Assembly: GCA_964432985.1 (NCBI GenBank)
Contig: CAYSPT010000021.1
Location: forward strand, 1 to 64,000
Source: CAYSPT01 sp964432985
GTDB lineage: Bacteria > Muiribacteriota > CAYSPT01
DNA: 64,000 nucleotides
Direction: 5' to 3'
Notes under the pieces: generated by a model
Told to the model about the DNA's origin: nothing
The model's database searches: none
What the model saw: the letters and a program-made list of their open reading frames with translations, nothing else
Shown: positions 1-7,968 of the stretch, in pieces
Layout of the letters: every line of letters begins with the position of its first letter
Numbering within the stretch: position 1 is the stretch's first letter
Made by a program: the position numbers and the translations under genes

Positions 1-52
1 GTTATCATTAAAGCGATTAGTATAGTTCATAATTTTCAACGTCCGGACACTA

Positions 53-757
53 GTGGTTTTGGCGATACTTCCGGCATATTGTGAAGAAGCGAGCATCGGC
101 GGCGTCATCGCCGGCCTGAAGGAACAGGAACTAGATATCCTGGTAGTTGACGACTGTTCCACCGATGATACCGCCGCCGTGGCTGAAGAAGCGGGGGCAC
201 AGATCATCCGATTGCCATTCAATCTCGGTTACGGTGGTGCTCTTCAGACCGGCTATCTCTATGCCCGCAACAACGGTTACGACGCAGTCGTCCAGCTTGA
301 CAGTGACGGCCAGCACGATCCGGCCTTTGCACGTGTTCTGTTGGCCCCGGTGCTGGCAGATGAAGCTGACATTGTCATGGGCAGCCGCCGATTGGATGGT
401 TCAGGCTACAAGATATCGATTCCCCGACGTTTGGGACAGAAGGTGTTCGGTGGTCTGGCCGGCATGCTGATCGGCCAGCGAATCCTCGATCCTACTACCG
501 GGTACCAGGCGCTTTCATCCAGAGTCATATCGATTTACTGCTCCCATCTCTTCCCCGATGACTACCCCGATGCCGACATGCGGATAATACATCATCGGCT
601 CGGACTTAGTGTAAAGGAGATCCCCGTCGAAATGTCTGAAGGAACCGGTAAATCAATGCATTCCGGCCTGATCAGACCATTGTATTACGTTTACAAGATG
701 ACCTTGGCCATATTCATTGCCTTGATAGCGAAGCAACCCCGGAGGGATAAACCATGA
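53..757 (+). CDS. GT2 family glycosyltransferase (dolichyl-phosphate mannose synthase-like)
   Basis: A compact GT-A glycosyltransferase of 234 residues. The N-terminal nucleotide-sugar fold is clear: ILPAYCEE at the start, VVDDCSTDD around residues 31-39, and the metal-binding DSDGQHD at 83-89. This Dpm1-like subgroup usually transfers a sugar from NDP-sugar to a lipid phosphate or a glycan intermediate at the inner membrane face. The C-terminus has one hydrophobic segment but no long membrane domain. The GTG at 53 is the first plausible start, but no ribosome site precedes it and the open frame continues back to a TAG at 23-25, so the true start is uncertain. It overlaps the next gene by four bases (ATGA), which indicates translational coupling with the DUF2304 partner. 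Confidence 0.85.
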   Translation: MVLAILPAYCEEASIGGVIAGLKEQELDILVVDDCSTDDTAAVAEEAGAQIIRLPFNLGYGGALQTGYLYARNNGYDAVVQLDSDGQHDPAFARVLLAPVLADEADIVMGSRRLDGSGYKISIPRRLGQKVFGGLAGMLIGQRILDPTTGYQALSSRVISIYCSHLFPDDYPDADMRIIHHRLGLSVKEIPVEMSEGTGKSMHSGLIRPLYYVYKMTLAIFIALIAKQPRRDKP

Positions 758-1104
758 CGTCTCGCCAGATCGTTTTCGTTATTCTTATTGCAGTTGTAAT
801 TCTCTTTCTCATCCTTGAACTGATCCGCCGCCGCATGTTGCGAGAAAAGTATTCACTGCTCTGGGTCATGATTGCGGTAATCATGCTGACCATTCCTGTC
901 CTGTATCCTTACTATGTGAAGTTAGCCGCTTATGTCGGGATTAAATCACCCCAATCCTTCTTTTTCTATAGTGCCATTATCGGGCTCGTCCTGCTAAGCC
1001 TACAATTTTCTCTTTCCATTTCTACCGCTTACCGGAATCGCAAGGTGATGGCACAGCAGATGGCATTGCTGGAAAAGCGTATACGTGACCTGGAACAGAG
1101 ATAA
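754..1104 (+). CDS. DUF2304 small membrane protein
   Basis: A 116-residue protein with three predicted membrane segments (about residues 4-22, 32-50, 66-88) and a charged, probably coiled C-terminal tail ending in LEKRIRDLEQR. The size and layout match DUF2304, a family habitually encoded immediately after Dpm1-like GT2 genes in surface-polysaccharide loci. Here the two genes overlap by ATGA. A role as membrane anchor or partner of the upstream glycosyltransferase is inferred from this pairing; no enzymatic motif is visible. The 160 bases that follow hold no gene I can recognise. Confidence 0.8.
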   Translation: MTSRQIVFVILIAVVILFLILELIRRRMLREKYSLLWVMIAVIMLTIPVLYPYYVKLAAYVGIKSPQSFFFYSAIIGLVLLSLQFSLSISTAYRNRKVMAQQMALLEKRIRDLEQR

Positions 1105-1265
1105 GGTAAGTAACTGCAATCTCACCACTTGAAAAAACAAACAGGCCGAAACCAGATGGAATTGTGTACACGATTTTATCATTCACTATGTAAATAAATC
1201 CTTTTGTTGTGTTAGAATAACCTGATTCACCGGTAGACACCTCAGCAGAGTTTGGAGAATTCAAC

Positions 1266-3203
1266 GTGTACATCCTTGGTATATCGGCATACTACCATGA
1301 CAGCGCCGCGGCGCTGGTCAAGGACGGCGACATCATCTGCGCCGCCCAGGAGGAGCGGTTTACCCGCAAGAAGCACGATCCGGGCTTTCCGGCCAGAGCC
1401 ATCAGGTACTGCCTTGACGAAGCCGGCCTGACCGCCAAAGACATCGATTACGTGGCTTTTTACGACAAGCCTATCCTGAAGTTCGAGCGTCTGCTGGAGA
1501 CCTATTTCCGGTATGCCCCCCGGGGTTTCAAGTCGTTTCTCATGGCCATGCAGGAGTGGTTGAAGAGGAAACTCTGGATTCCCGACATGATTGAAAAAGA
1601 GCTTGAAAGCTTCGAGGGGAAGATTCTCTTCCCCGAGCACCACATGTCCCATGCGGCCAGCGCCTTTTACCCATCGCCGTTTCAGAAGGCAGCCATCCTG
1701 ACCACCGACGGGGTGGGGGAGTGGACCACCACCAGCTGGGGTGTGGGCGACGGGAGCAACATCGAATTGAAGGCCGAGATTAAGTTCCCGCATTCTATCG
1801 GTATGCTCTACTCGGCATTTACCTACTACACCGGTTTTAAGGTCAACTCCGGTGAATACAAGGTGATGGGGCTGGCGCCCTACGGCGAACCGAAGTATGT
1901 TAAACAGATCTACGAGCACCTGATCGATGTCAAGGAAGACGGCTCGTTCAAGCTCAACATGGACTACTTCAACTACTGTTCAGGTTTAACCATGACCGGA
2001 GATAAGTTCCACGATCTGTTCGGCGGTCCCCCCCGGCGTCCCGAGTCGGTGCTGACCCAGAAGGAGATGGACCTGGCCCGCTCTGTGCAGGTGGTTACCG
2101 AAGAGGTCATCATGAAGATCGCCCGGCACATCCACCGGGAGACAGGCGAGAAATACCTCTGCCTGGCCGGCGGTTGCGCCCTGAACTGCGTGGCCAACGG
2201 ACTGCTTCTCAAGACCGGTCCTTTCGAGAATATATGGATACAGCCAGCGGCTGGCGATGCCGGCGGCGCCCTGGGGGCGGCCCTGGCAGTCTGGTACCAG
2301 TACCTGAATAATGACCGCACCGCCGACAATAAAAACGATTTTCAAAAGGGCAGCTACCTTGGACCTCGTTTCTCGAACCGGGATATAGAGCGGTTCTTGC
2401 AGAAGCACGATGTCAAATACCGCCTGGTGGAAGACGAAGCCATTCCCGAAGCGGTGTCCGACCTGGTTCTCAACGACAACGTGGTCGGCTGGTTCCAGGG
2501 ACGGGTGGAGTTCGGTCCGCGGGCCCTGGGCAGCCGCAGCATCGTCGGCGATGCACGCTCCCCGAAGATGCAGGAGATCATGAACCTGAAAATCAAGTTC
2601 AGAGAATCGTTTCGCCCCTTCGCGCCCAGCGTGATGGAGGACAGGGTGTCGGAGTTCTTTGATTTTGATGGACCCAGCCCCTACATGCTGCTGGTGGCCG
2701 ATGTGCGGAAAGACAAACTCACTCCCATGGACGATGAAAAGATCAAGGCAGACCTGGGTACCATCAAGGGGAAACTTGAGCAGGAGATCAAGGAATTGAA
2801 CGACCAGGGCCGGGTGGACGAGGCGAGGAAGATCGAGTCGCTGATCAATAACGATGACTATCTGCGGTTCCGGGCCATCATCCACCAGCGCCGCTCCGAG
2901 GTGCCCGCCATCACCCACGTCAACTACTCGGCCCGCCTGCAGACGGTGAACGAGAAGGACAACTACCTGTATTACCACATGATCAAGAAGGTGTACGAGA
3001 AGACCGGCGTACCGGTGATCATCAACACTTCGTTCAACATCCGCGGCGAGCCCATCGTGTGCAGCCCGAAAGACGCTTTCATGACCTTCCTGCACACCGA
3101 CATGGATTACCTGATCATGAACAATTACCTGGTGGCCAAGAAGGACTTCGAGGTCGATATCGAGGAGCGCCAGCGCTACCTTAACAAGTACGAGTTGGAC
3201 TAA
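1266..3203 (+). CDS. O-carbamoyltransferase (NodU/CmcH/SxtI family)
   Basis: A 645-residue carbamoyltransferase, predicted to move a carbamoyl group from carbamoyl phosphate (through an adenylate) to a hydroxyl of a sugar or other metabolite. The N-terminal ASKHA-type domain starts GISAYYHDSAAALV and carries HHMSHAASAF near residues 123-132. The C-terminal YrdC-like domain carries FGPRALGSRSI and FRPFAPSV. A charged, coiled-coil-like insertion of about 50 residues (roughly 490-540) makes it longer than typical relatives. The GTG start at 1266 has GGAGA at the right distance. Two small membrane genes follow on the same strand, reproducing the sxtI-sxtJ-sxtK order of saxitoxin clusters. In this setting the acceptor is most likely a surface-glycan sugar. 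Confidence 0.92.
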   Translation: MYILGISAYYHDSAAALVKDGDIICAAQEERFTRKKHDPGFPARAIRYCLDEAGLTAKDIDYVAFYDKPILKFERLLETYFRYAPRGFKSFLMAMQEWLKRKLWIPDMIEKELESFEGKILFPEHHMSHAASAFYPSPFQKAAILTTDGVGEWTTTSWGVGDGSNIELKAEIKFPHSIGMLYSAFTYYTGFKVNSGEYKVMGLAPYGEPKYVKQIYEHLIDVKEDGSFKLNMDYFNYCSGLTMTGDKFHDLFGGPPRRPESVLTQKEMDLARSVQVVTEEVIMKIARHIHRETGEKYLCLAGGCALNCVANGLLLKTGPFENIWIQPAAGDAGGALGAALAVWYQYLNNDRTADNKNDFQKGSYLGPRFSNRDIERFLQKHDVKYRLVEDEAIPEAVSDLVLNDNVVGWFQGRVEFGPRALGSRSIVGDARSPKMQEIMNLKIKFRESFRPFAPSVMEDRVSEFFDFDGPSPYMLLVADVRKDKLTPMDDEKIKADLGTIKGKLEQEIKELNDQGRVDEARKIESLINNDDYLRFRAIIHQRRSEVPAITHVNYSARLQTVNEKDNYLYYHMIKKVYEKTGVPVIINTSFNIRGEPIVCSPKDAFMTFLHTDMDYLIMNNYLVAKKDFEVDIEERQRYLNKYELD

Positions 3204-3216
3204 GGAGGAGGCAACG

Positions 3217-3621
3217 ATGAGCGCGATTAATACAGACAATACCGAGCTGAGAAAATTCGGAATCACCTTCTTTGTGGTCCTGCTTCACATCAGCCTCATC
3301 CCGCTTTACAAAGGTAACATAGCCACGTTTTGGAAAGTGTTCGGAGTAGCTGACGCGTTTCTGCTGGCGGGTTTGATCGTTCCCGGGTTACTCAAATACA
3401 TATACATTGCCTGGATGAAGTTCGGGTTGGTCATGAACTGGATCGTGACCCGGATCATCTTCGGTATCATGTACTACCTGGTGTTCACTCCTATCTCTAT
3501 TTTCTTCAAAATGATAGGTCGTGACGAGCTCGATGAGCGTTGGGATAAAGAGACGGACACATATTGGGTGAAGAAAGATCCCGTAGATGACGTGAAGGAG
3601 TACTTCGAACACCAATATTAA
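3217..3621 (+). CDS. SxtJ-like membrane protein
   Basis: A 134-residue protein starting 13 bases after the carbamoyltransferase stop, behind a strong AAGGAGG ribosome site. It has about three hydrophobic segments (residues 14-30, 44-62, 80-100) and an acidic cytoplasmic-looking tail with WDKETDTYW. This fits the SxtJ family, proteins of unknown biochemical function that accompany SxtI-type carbamoyltransferases. I infer that it helps recruit the soluble carbamoyltransferase, or its lipid-linked acceptor, to the membrane. No catalytic motif is visible. Confidence 0.8.
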   Translation: MSAINTDNTELRKFGITFFVVLLHISLIPLYKGNIATFWKVFGVADAFLLAGLIVPGLLKYIYIAWMKFGLVMNWIVTRIIFGIMYYLVFTPISIFFKMIGRDELDERWDKETDTYWVKKDPVDDVKEYFEHQY

Positions 3622-3717
3622 GTGAAAGGCGAACCCGGGGATCTCTTTCTCGAACAAAAATGTGTTGAAATAGAGCAGAGATTGTCCGCCCACCCTCGAG
3701 CAAGGAGTGTAGAAAGT

Positions 3718-3876
3718 ATGGGTAAACTTAGCATCATCAAAGAGTTCTGGGGATTTCTCAAGATCAGGAAGAAATTCTGGCTTCTCCCCATCATTCTGGT
3801 TATGGTTCTGCTGGGTCTGTTAATTATTCTGTCCGAGGGAAGCGCTGTCACCCCGTTTATCTACACGCTATTCTAG
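3718..3876 (+). CDS. DUF5989/SxtK-like single-span membrane peptide
   Basis: A 52-residue peptide, third in the carbamoyltransferase module. The N-terminal half is amphipathic (LSIIKEFWGFLKIRKKFW), then one membrane span rich in L, I and V, and a short polar end. Start chosen at the ATG at 3718 because AAGGAGTG lies about ten bases upstream; the open frame runs back to 3622 but has no start signal there. The sequence matches the DUF5989 pattern, small proteins found with carbamoyltransferase and SxtJ genes. Its stop codon region overlaps the convergent zinc-ribbon gene by four bases. Confidence 0.75.
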   Translation: MGKLSIIKEFWGFLKIRKKFWLLPIILVMVLLGLLIILSEGSAVTPFIYTLF

Positions 3877-4055
3877 TCGTCCTTCTTCTCGAAAAAGTCG
3901 CTATCGCTCATGGTTCGGCCGCAGCTGGAGCAGACCCCGGTTTCACGGTAGTAGATCCGGGCGCCGCAGTCCGGGCAGCGCGGGTGCCACAGAAGCCCGC
4001 ACCCGGGGCACACCCGTCCATCGTACTCGGTTTCGCACTTGGCGCATTTGTTCAT
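3873..4055 (-). CDS. Small double zinc-ribbon protein
   Basis: A 60-residue protein with four CxxC knuckles (CAKC, CPGC, CPDC, CSSC), enough for two zinc-ribbon modules, followed by an acidic tail. AAAGGTG precedes the ATG. Such tiny zinc ribbons are common orphan proteins; here it converges on the carbamoyltransferase module. Nothing in the sequence identifies a partner or a nucleic-acid target, so no function is assigned. Confidence 0.7.
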   Translation of the reverse strand: MNKCAKCETEYDGRVCPGCGLLWHPRCPDCGARIYYRETGVCSSCGRTMSDSDFFEKKDD

Positions 4056-4117
4056 GGCATTCAGTCACCTTTCCACAAATATGATTGTATCATAGATTTA
4101 TCTGTCAAAGTGGATGG

Positions 4118-4184
4118 ATCATCCGGTCAAGCCGGATGATGACTTCTGCAAGCCGGATGATGACTGGGTCAAGCCGGGGAATGA
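4118..4184. repeat. REP-like palindrome plus tandem half-copies (locus 1)
   Basis: A perfect 9-bp stem, ATCATCCGG / CCGGATGAT, closes a TCAAG loop at 4118-4140. It is followed by two further copies of the loop plus right arm at a 21-bp spacing (from 4148 and from 4169), the last degenerate (CCGGGGAAT). The array stops directly at the stop codon of the reverse-strand glycosyltransferase ending at 4185, so it is its immediate 3' flank. Related elements lie at 17045 and 55468. Confidence 0.8.
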
Positions 4185-5183
4185 CTAACTAAAGATACCC
4201 TTGATGAATCCGTGGGTGTATGACACATGCTGAGTTACAAGGACCACAACACTCAGGATACACGGCAGCTTGCCGTGCCGCTTCGTTTCACGAAAGCCGG
4301 CTGTCACAAGCGCCAGGAAGTACAGGAACACCAGAATCCGTGCAATGGTCCTCTGTTTTTTTCCAAAGATCGATGTCAGTGAAAAAGAAATGAGCAGCGC
4401 GTAGAATGAAACCAGGGCCAGGCTGTACCAGTAACGTTTTACCCCAGTCATTCCATGTTTCCTGATTATGGTTGCCGCCGCTTTTCCGTACCCGGCCATC
4501 TTGCGGGCATATCTGTCCAGGGACTCTTCGCGCTTGTGAAATATTTTCGCCCGGGGGGTTTGAACAAATCTCCAGCCCATGTTTGCCAGGCGCAGGTTCA
4601 TCTCGCCGTCTTCCGCTACGAAGAGCGTTTCATCCTGCTGGCTTTTGAGCCAGATTTCTTTTCTGAACAGCGCATTGCAGTTGGGTACTGAGTTGACGAG
4701 CGTTTCCCTGGTTTGAATGGTAGTCTGTCCGCTTACACCGCCACCACCCATGAACGAGGATTCAGCGCAGGCGATGGCCCGGGCAACGATATTTGTTTCA
4801 TCGGATATGTTGATCCCGCCTACGCAGCCGACATCGGCTGGCTGCCGCTGCATGCAGTCAACCAGTTCTTTCAACCAGTCCCCGTCGGCCACACAGTCGG
4901 CATCAGTGAACGCCAGGAAATCTGACTGCTCCAGGGCCAGCGAAACACCCAGGTTCCGGTGGGCAGCCGCTCCGCGACGCGTGTCCAGAACTACCCGTGC
5001 TTTGCCGTCCCGTGCCAGGCGTTCCCCGGCTTCTTGCACCTCCGGGCTGCAGGCCGCGTCCAGGACCAGGTAAATAGTCTCCGGTGAATAGCGCTGACTG
5101 GCAATCGAATGCACGCAGTTCTCGAGCATAACAGGATTCTCCCTGTATGCTGGAATGATTACCGACACTCTCGGCTCGGCCAT
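4185..5183 (-). CDS. GT2 family glycosyltransferase with C-terminal membrane segments
   Basis: A 332-residue membrane glycosyltransferase. The N-terminal GT-A domain begins VSVIIPAYRENP, with the metal-binding FTDADC near residue 90 and a conserved block AIACAESSFMGGGGVSG near 140; two C-terminal spans lie after residue 245. It is a close paralogue of the gene at 18476-19573, which shares the GGGGVSGQTTIQTRE and VNSVPNCNALFRKE-type blocks. The likely role is transfer of a sugar during glycan repeat-unit assembly on the cytoplasmic face; donor and acceptor are unknown. Its 3' end abuts a REP-like array. Confidence 0.85.
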   Translation of the reverse strand: MAEPRVSVIIPAYRENPVMLENCVHSIASQRYSPETIYLVLDAACSPEVQEAGERLARDGKARVVLDTRRGAAAHRNLGVSLALEQSDFLAFTDADCVADGDWLKELVDCMQRQPADVGCVGGINISDETNIVARAIACAESSFMGGGGVSGQTTIQTRETLVNSVPNCNALFRKEIWLKSQQDETLFVAEDGEMNLRLANMGWRFVQTPRAKIFHKREESLDRYARKMAGYGKAAATIIRKHGMTGVKRYWYSLALVSFYALLISFSLTSIFGKKQRTIARILVFLYFLALVTAGFRETKRHGKLPCILSVVVLVTQHVSYTHGFIKGIFS

Positions 5184-5315
5184 TTTGAACTCTCTTTCAA
5201 TGGGAGGAAAAACCTACCGATGTTCTCGTATCTATGCTGAGTACAGTAACATATCCTGGGTTCAGATTTCAACTCCTGTCATTGAATCCTGCACCCGGCA
5301 GGTGCTTTGGGCAGG

Positions 5316-5345
5316 TTGACAATATTCATGGCGCACAGATAAGAT
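5316..5345 (+). promoter_or_regulatory. Sigma70-type promoter for the 5410 operon
   Basis: TTGACA at 5316-5321 and TAAGAT at 5340-5345 with an 18-base spacer, 65 bases before the ATG at 5410. The -35 context CAGGTTGACAATAT recurs almost exactly at the promoter at 24051. It probably drives the 5410-7958 three-gene operon. Confidence 0.6.
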
Positions 5346-5409
5346 ATAGCGAAACGATTAACCATTTCAGGCGAGGCATACAGTCCCGGCGAAAGCTGAG
5401 TACAGCATC

Positions 5410-6345
5410 ATGAACTTCATTAAGAATCTAAGAAATTATCCTAAGTACTTGAAGATGTATCTCAATTACTTGAGAAGTAAAAGGGTCTATCAAAGAAACA
5501 TGACTGCTTTTGCTCCCGATAACGAGGATTTTGCCTGTATAGTTTTTTCCAAGGACAGACCGATTCAGCTGTATGCGCTTCTTGAAAGCTATTTTAACTA
5601 CGTGAAAAACCATCCTCCACCGCGCGTTCTCTACGTGTCATCCGACGATGCATTCGAGAAGGCGTACCGGGAAGTGTTCTACGAGTTTAAAGCGAAACTG
5701 GGTGCCGTGGTGCGTGAACAGGGCTCCTTTAAAGAATCCCTGGAGGATATTCTGAATGAGTTGCAGGCCGGCCGGTTGTTTTTCCTGGTGGACGATATCA
5801 TCATTACCCGCAATTTCGACCTTCGTCAGGCACTCGATTTCTCTCCGCTGGAAGCGGTTTTTTCCTTTCGTCACGGCGGGCATCTGACCCGGTGCTACAC
5901 GCAGGATAAAGAGCAGTCCCTCCCGGATGATTTAACTGAAATACTGGGTGGACAATATCTGCGCTGGACCTGGTCGAGGGGAATTATGAACTGGGGATAT
6001 TCGCTGTCGACTGACGGACATGTCTTCTCCACGAAGGAAATCCGGTTTCTCATTTCGCGGCTTGACTACAAAGCACCAAACACGCTCGAAGAATCGCTGC
6101 AAGCGTTTAATCGCTTCTTTTCGCCCAGGTACGGAATTTGTTACCCGGAGTCGGTCCTCTTCAATATCCCGTGCAACAGGGTGCAGGTGGAAAACGAGAA
6201 TCTGTTCGGGGATATCCACCAGGATTTCCTGCTGGATAAATGGATCGAAGGATTGAAAATTGACATTTTCAAGTTCGAATCGTTCGTCAACGAAAGCGCC
6301 CACCAGGAAGTCGAGCTTGAATATGTCAGGAGAAATGCACGATAG
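5410..6345 (+). CDS. Uncharacterised GT-A-like glycosyltransferase
   Basis: A 311-residue soluble protein that I do not recognise as a named family. It opens with a basic helix, then IVFSKDRPIQLYALLESYF (about residues 43-61), resembling the first strand and helix of GT-A enzymes, and FLVDDIIITRNFDL near 135-148, where the paired aspartates are placed like a DxD metal site. An aromatic WTWSRGIMNWGY segment follows near 190. It heads a tight operon with two FkbM methyltransferases (18 bases to the next). A glycosyltransferase role is inferred from fold-like motifs and context only. Confidence 0.7.
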   Translation: MNFIKNLRNYPKYLKMYLNYLRSKRVYQRNMTAFAPDNEDFACIVFSKDRPIQLYALLESYFNYVKNHPPPRVLYVSSDDAFEKAYREVFYEFKAKLGAVVREQGSFKESLEDILNELQAGRLFFLVDDIIITRNFDLRQALDFSPLEAVFSFRHGGHLTRCYTQDKEQSLPDDLTEILGGQYLRWTWSRGIMNWGYSLSTDGHVFSTKEIRFLISRLDYKAPNTLEESLQAFNRFFSPRYGICYPESVLFNIPCNRVQVENENLFGDIHQDFLLDKWIEGLKIDIFKFESFVNESAHQEVELEYVRRNAR

Positions 6346-6363
6346 CTGGAACCAGGATCAGGG

Positions 6364-7158
6364 ATGCAATTGTTTAAAAAGTTGATTCTCAAGTTAACGA
6401 GAAACCGTTTCGTGCAGCGCCTTTTGGAAAAGAATGTTTTCATCTCCCAGTACCTGATGGGGATAGGTTCCGGCAGCTACGTGGAATCCAGCGGTGAAAG
6501 CGCTGTTCTTGACCTGCTATGCCATAATCAATCGCCGCCCTACTGCATTGTTGATGTCGGCTCCAACCAGGGGCAGTACGTGAAGCTTGTTTTAGCCGCT
6601 GTACCTGCCGGGAGATTTTCTATCCACTGTTTTGAACCGTCGGGATATGCTTTTAACAAACTCACAACGAATGTTCCGGATACACCGGGAGTTGTCCTGA
6701 ATAATTTTGCCCTGGGCAGAGAAAAAGGCTCCCAAAAGCTGTACTACGATACCCCTGGTTCTCTCCTGGCATCGTTTACCAGGCGGCGGCTCGACCATTT
6801 CAACATTGATTTTAACAAATCAGAGATGGTGAAAGTCGATACGCTTGATAATTACTGCCGTGAAAGTGGGATTGAGAGAATCAATCTTCTTAAAATCGAT
6901 GTCGAGGGTCACGAAATGGATGTTTTGTCCGGTGCAGGTTCCATGTTCAAAAATGAAGCAGTCGACATCGTAGCGTTCGAATTCGGCGGCTGCAACATAG
7001 ACACACGCACCTCTTTCCGGGATTTTTTCTATTTTTTTACCGATCGCAACATGCGCCTATCGAGAATTACACCGGCAGGATATCTGTATCCTATCGATGA
7101 CTACAAAGAGATCCATGAGCAATTCAGGCCCACCAATTTCGTCGCCGTGAAAGGATAA
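6364..7158 (+). CDS. FkbM family methyltransferase
   Basis: A 264-residue S-adenosylmethionine-dependent methyltransferase. The SAM-binding motif is IVDVGSNQGQYVKLV around residues 60-74, and the family hallmark LLKIDVEGHEMDVL lies near 178-191. FkbM enzymes O-methylate sugars and polyketides; in a glycan locus the acceptor is probably a sugar hydroxyl. It follows the 5410 gene by 18 bases and is followed after two bases by a second FkbM gene, suggesting two different methylated positions or residues. Confidence 0.9.
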   Translation: MQLFKKLILKLTRNRFVQRLLEKNVFISQYLMGIGSGSYVESSGESAVLDLLCHNQSPPYCIVDVGSNQGQYVKLVLAAVPAGRFSIHCFEPSGYAFNKLTTNVPDTPGVVLNNFALGREKGSQKLYYDTPGSLLASFTRRRLDHFNIDFNKSEMVKVDTLDNYCRESGIERINLLKIDVEGHEMDVLSGAGSMFKNEAVDIVAFEFGGCNIDTRTSFRDFFYFFTDRNMRLSRITPAGYLYPIDDYKEIHEQFRPTNFVAVKG

Positions 7159-7160
7159 AC

Positions 7161-7958
7161 TTGTCCGAAAATGAAAGCAAAATAAAGAAAGTCAAGGAGA
7201 TCCTTGATCGATACAGGTGCTCTGGGGAGATCAACATCATTGTCGAGCTTGGAGCGCGGGATTGCCTGGACACGCTGGCGTTGAGCCGGGCCTTTGCCGA
7301 ACCTGCGATACACGCATTCGAGTGCAATGAAGAAACATTACCGGTGTGCCGGCAAAACGTGAAAAGCAAGGATACTATAGTACTCGTGGAAAAAGCGGCC
7401 CTGGACCGAACCGGGGAGGTTGATTTCTATTCTATCGACACTAAGGCAACAAAAACAAGCTGGGAGGATGGGAACCCCGGTGCCTCTTCCGTTTATAAAG
7501 CCAGCGATAAGTACCCGGTTGAGAAGTATGTCCAGAACAAGACGACTGTCCGGGCAGTCCGGTTGGATGAGTATTTGCGTACGGCTGGTATAGACCGGGT
7601 CGATATGCTCTGGCTGGACATCCAGGGTTCGGAACTGCTGGCCTTGAAAGGTATGGGTGACTTATTAAATACCGTTAAAATTATCCATACCGAGATGACA
7701 TTTACGGAAATGTATAAAGGGCAGCCTCTGCATGGTGAATTGAAATCATTTCTCAATCGAAACGGATTTGCACTGATACATTACACTTACCTGGGAAAAG
7801 CTTCCGCCGATGCCGTTTTTCTCCGGGTCGATGCGATTCACGGGCTTATGAGAAAAACAGCTGCTCGTATATTGAATAGCGCCCCCGTTGGATTTCACCG
7901 GTGCTTGAGAAGGTTCAAAAACATTCCACGGAAACTGAGAATAGTCTCCGAACCATAA
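7161..7958 (+). CDS. FkbM family methyltransferase (second copy)
   Basis: A 265-residue FkbM methyltransferase. Visible motifs are IIVELGARDCLDTLALS (SAM site, about residues 26-42) and MLWLDIQGSELLALKGM (about 150-166), the equivalent of the family LKIDVEGxE motif with Q replacing the usual acidic residue. TTG at 7161 is the start, with AAAGGA five bases upstream overlapping the end of the preceding gene. It is strongly diverged from the upstream FkbM gene, so not a recent duplication. Likely sugar O-methylation in the same pathway. Confidence 0.88.
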   Translation: MSENESKIKKVKEILDRYRCSGEINIIVELGARDCLDTLALSRAFAEPAIHAFECNEETLPVCRQNVKSKDTIVLVEKAALDRTGEVDFYSIDTKATKTSWEDGNPGASSVYKASDKYPVEKYVQNKTTVRAVRLDEYLRTAGIDRVDMLWLDIQGSELLALKGMGDLLNTVKIIHTEMTFTEMYKGQPLHGELKSFLNRNGFALIHYTYLGKASADAVFLRVDAIHGLMRKTAARILNSAPVGFHRCLRRFKNIPRKLRIVSEP

Positions 7959-7968
7959 TATTCAACGT

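Noticed and set aside
1242..3266. Long reverse-strand open frames (225 and 426 codons) over the carbamoyltransferase
   Set aside because: They are antisense shadows of a GC-rich gene: no ribosome site, no recognisable domain, and full overlap with a well-supported protein.
3622..3717. Longer 84-codon version of the DUF5989-like gene
   Set aside because: No ribosome site at 3622, while AAGGAGTG stands before the ATG at 3718, which also matches the usual family length of about 50 residues.
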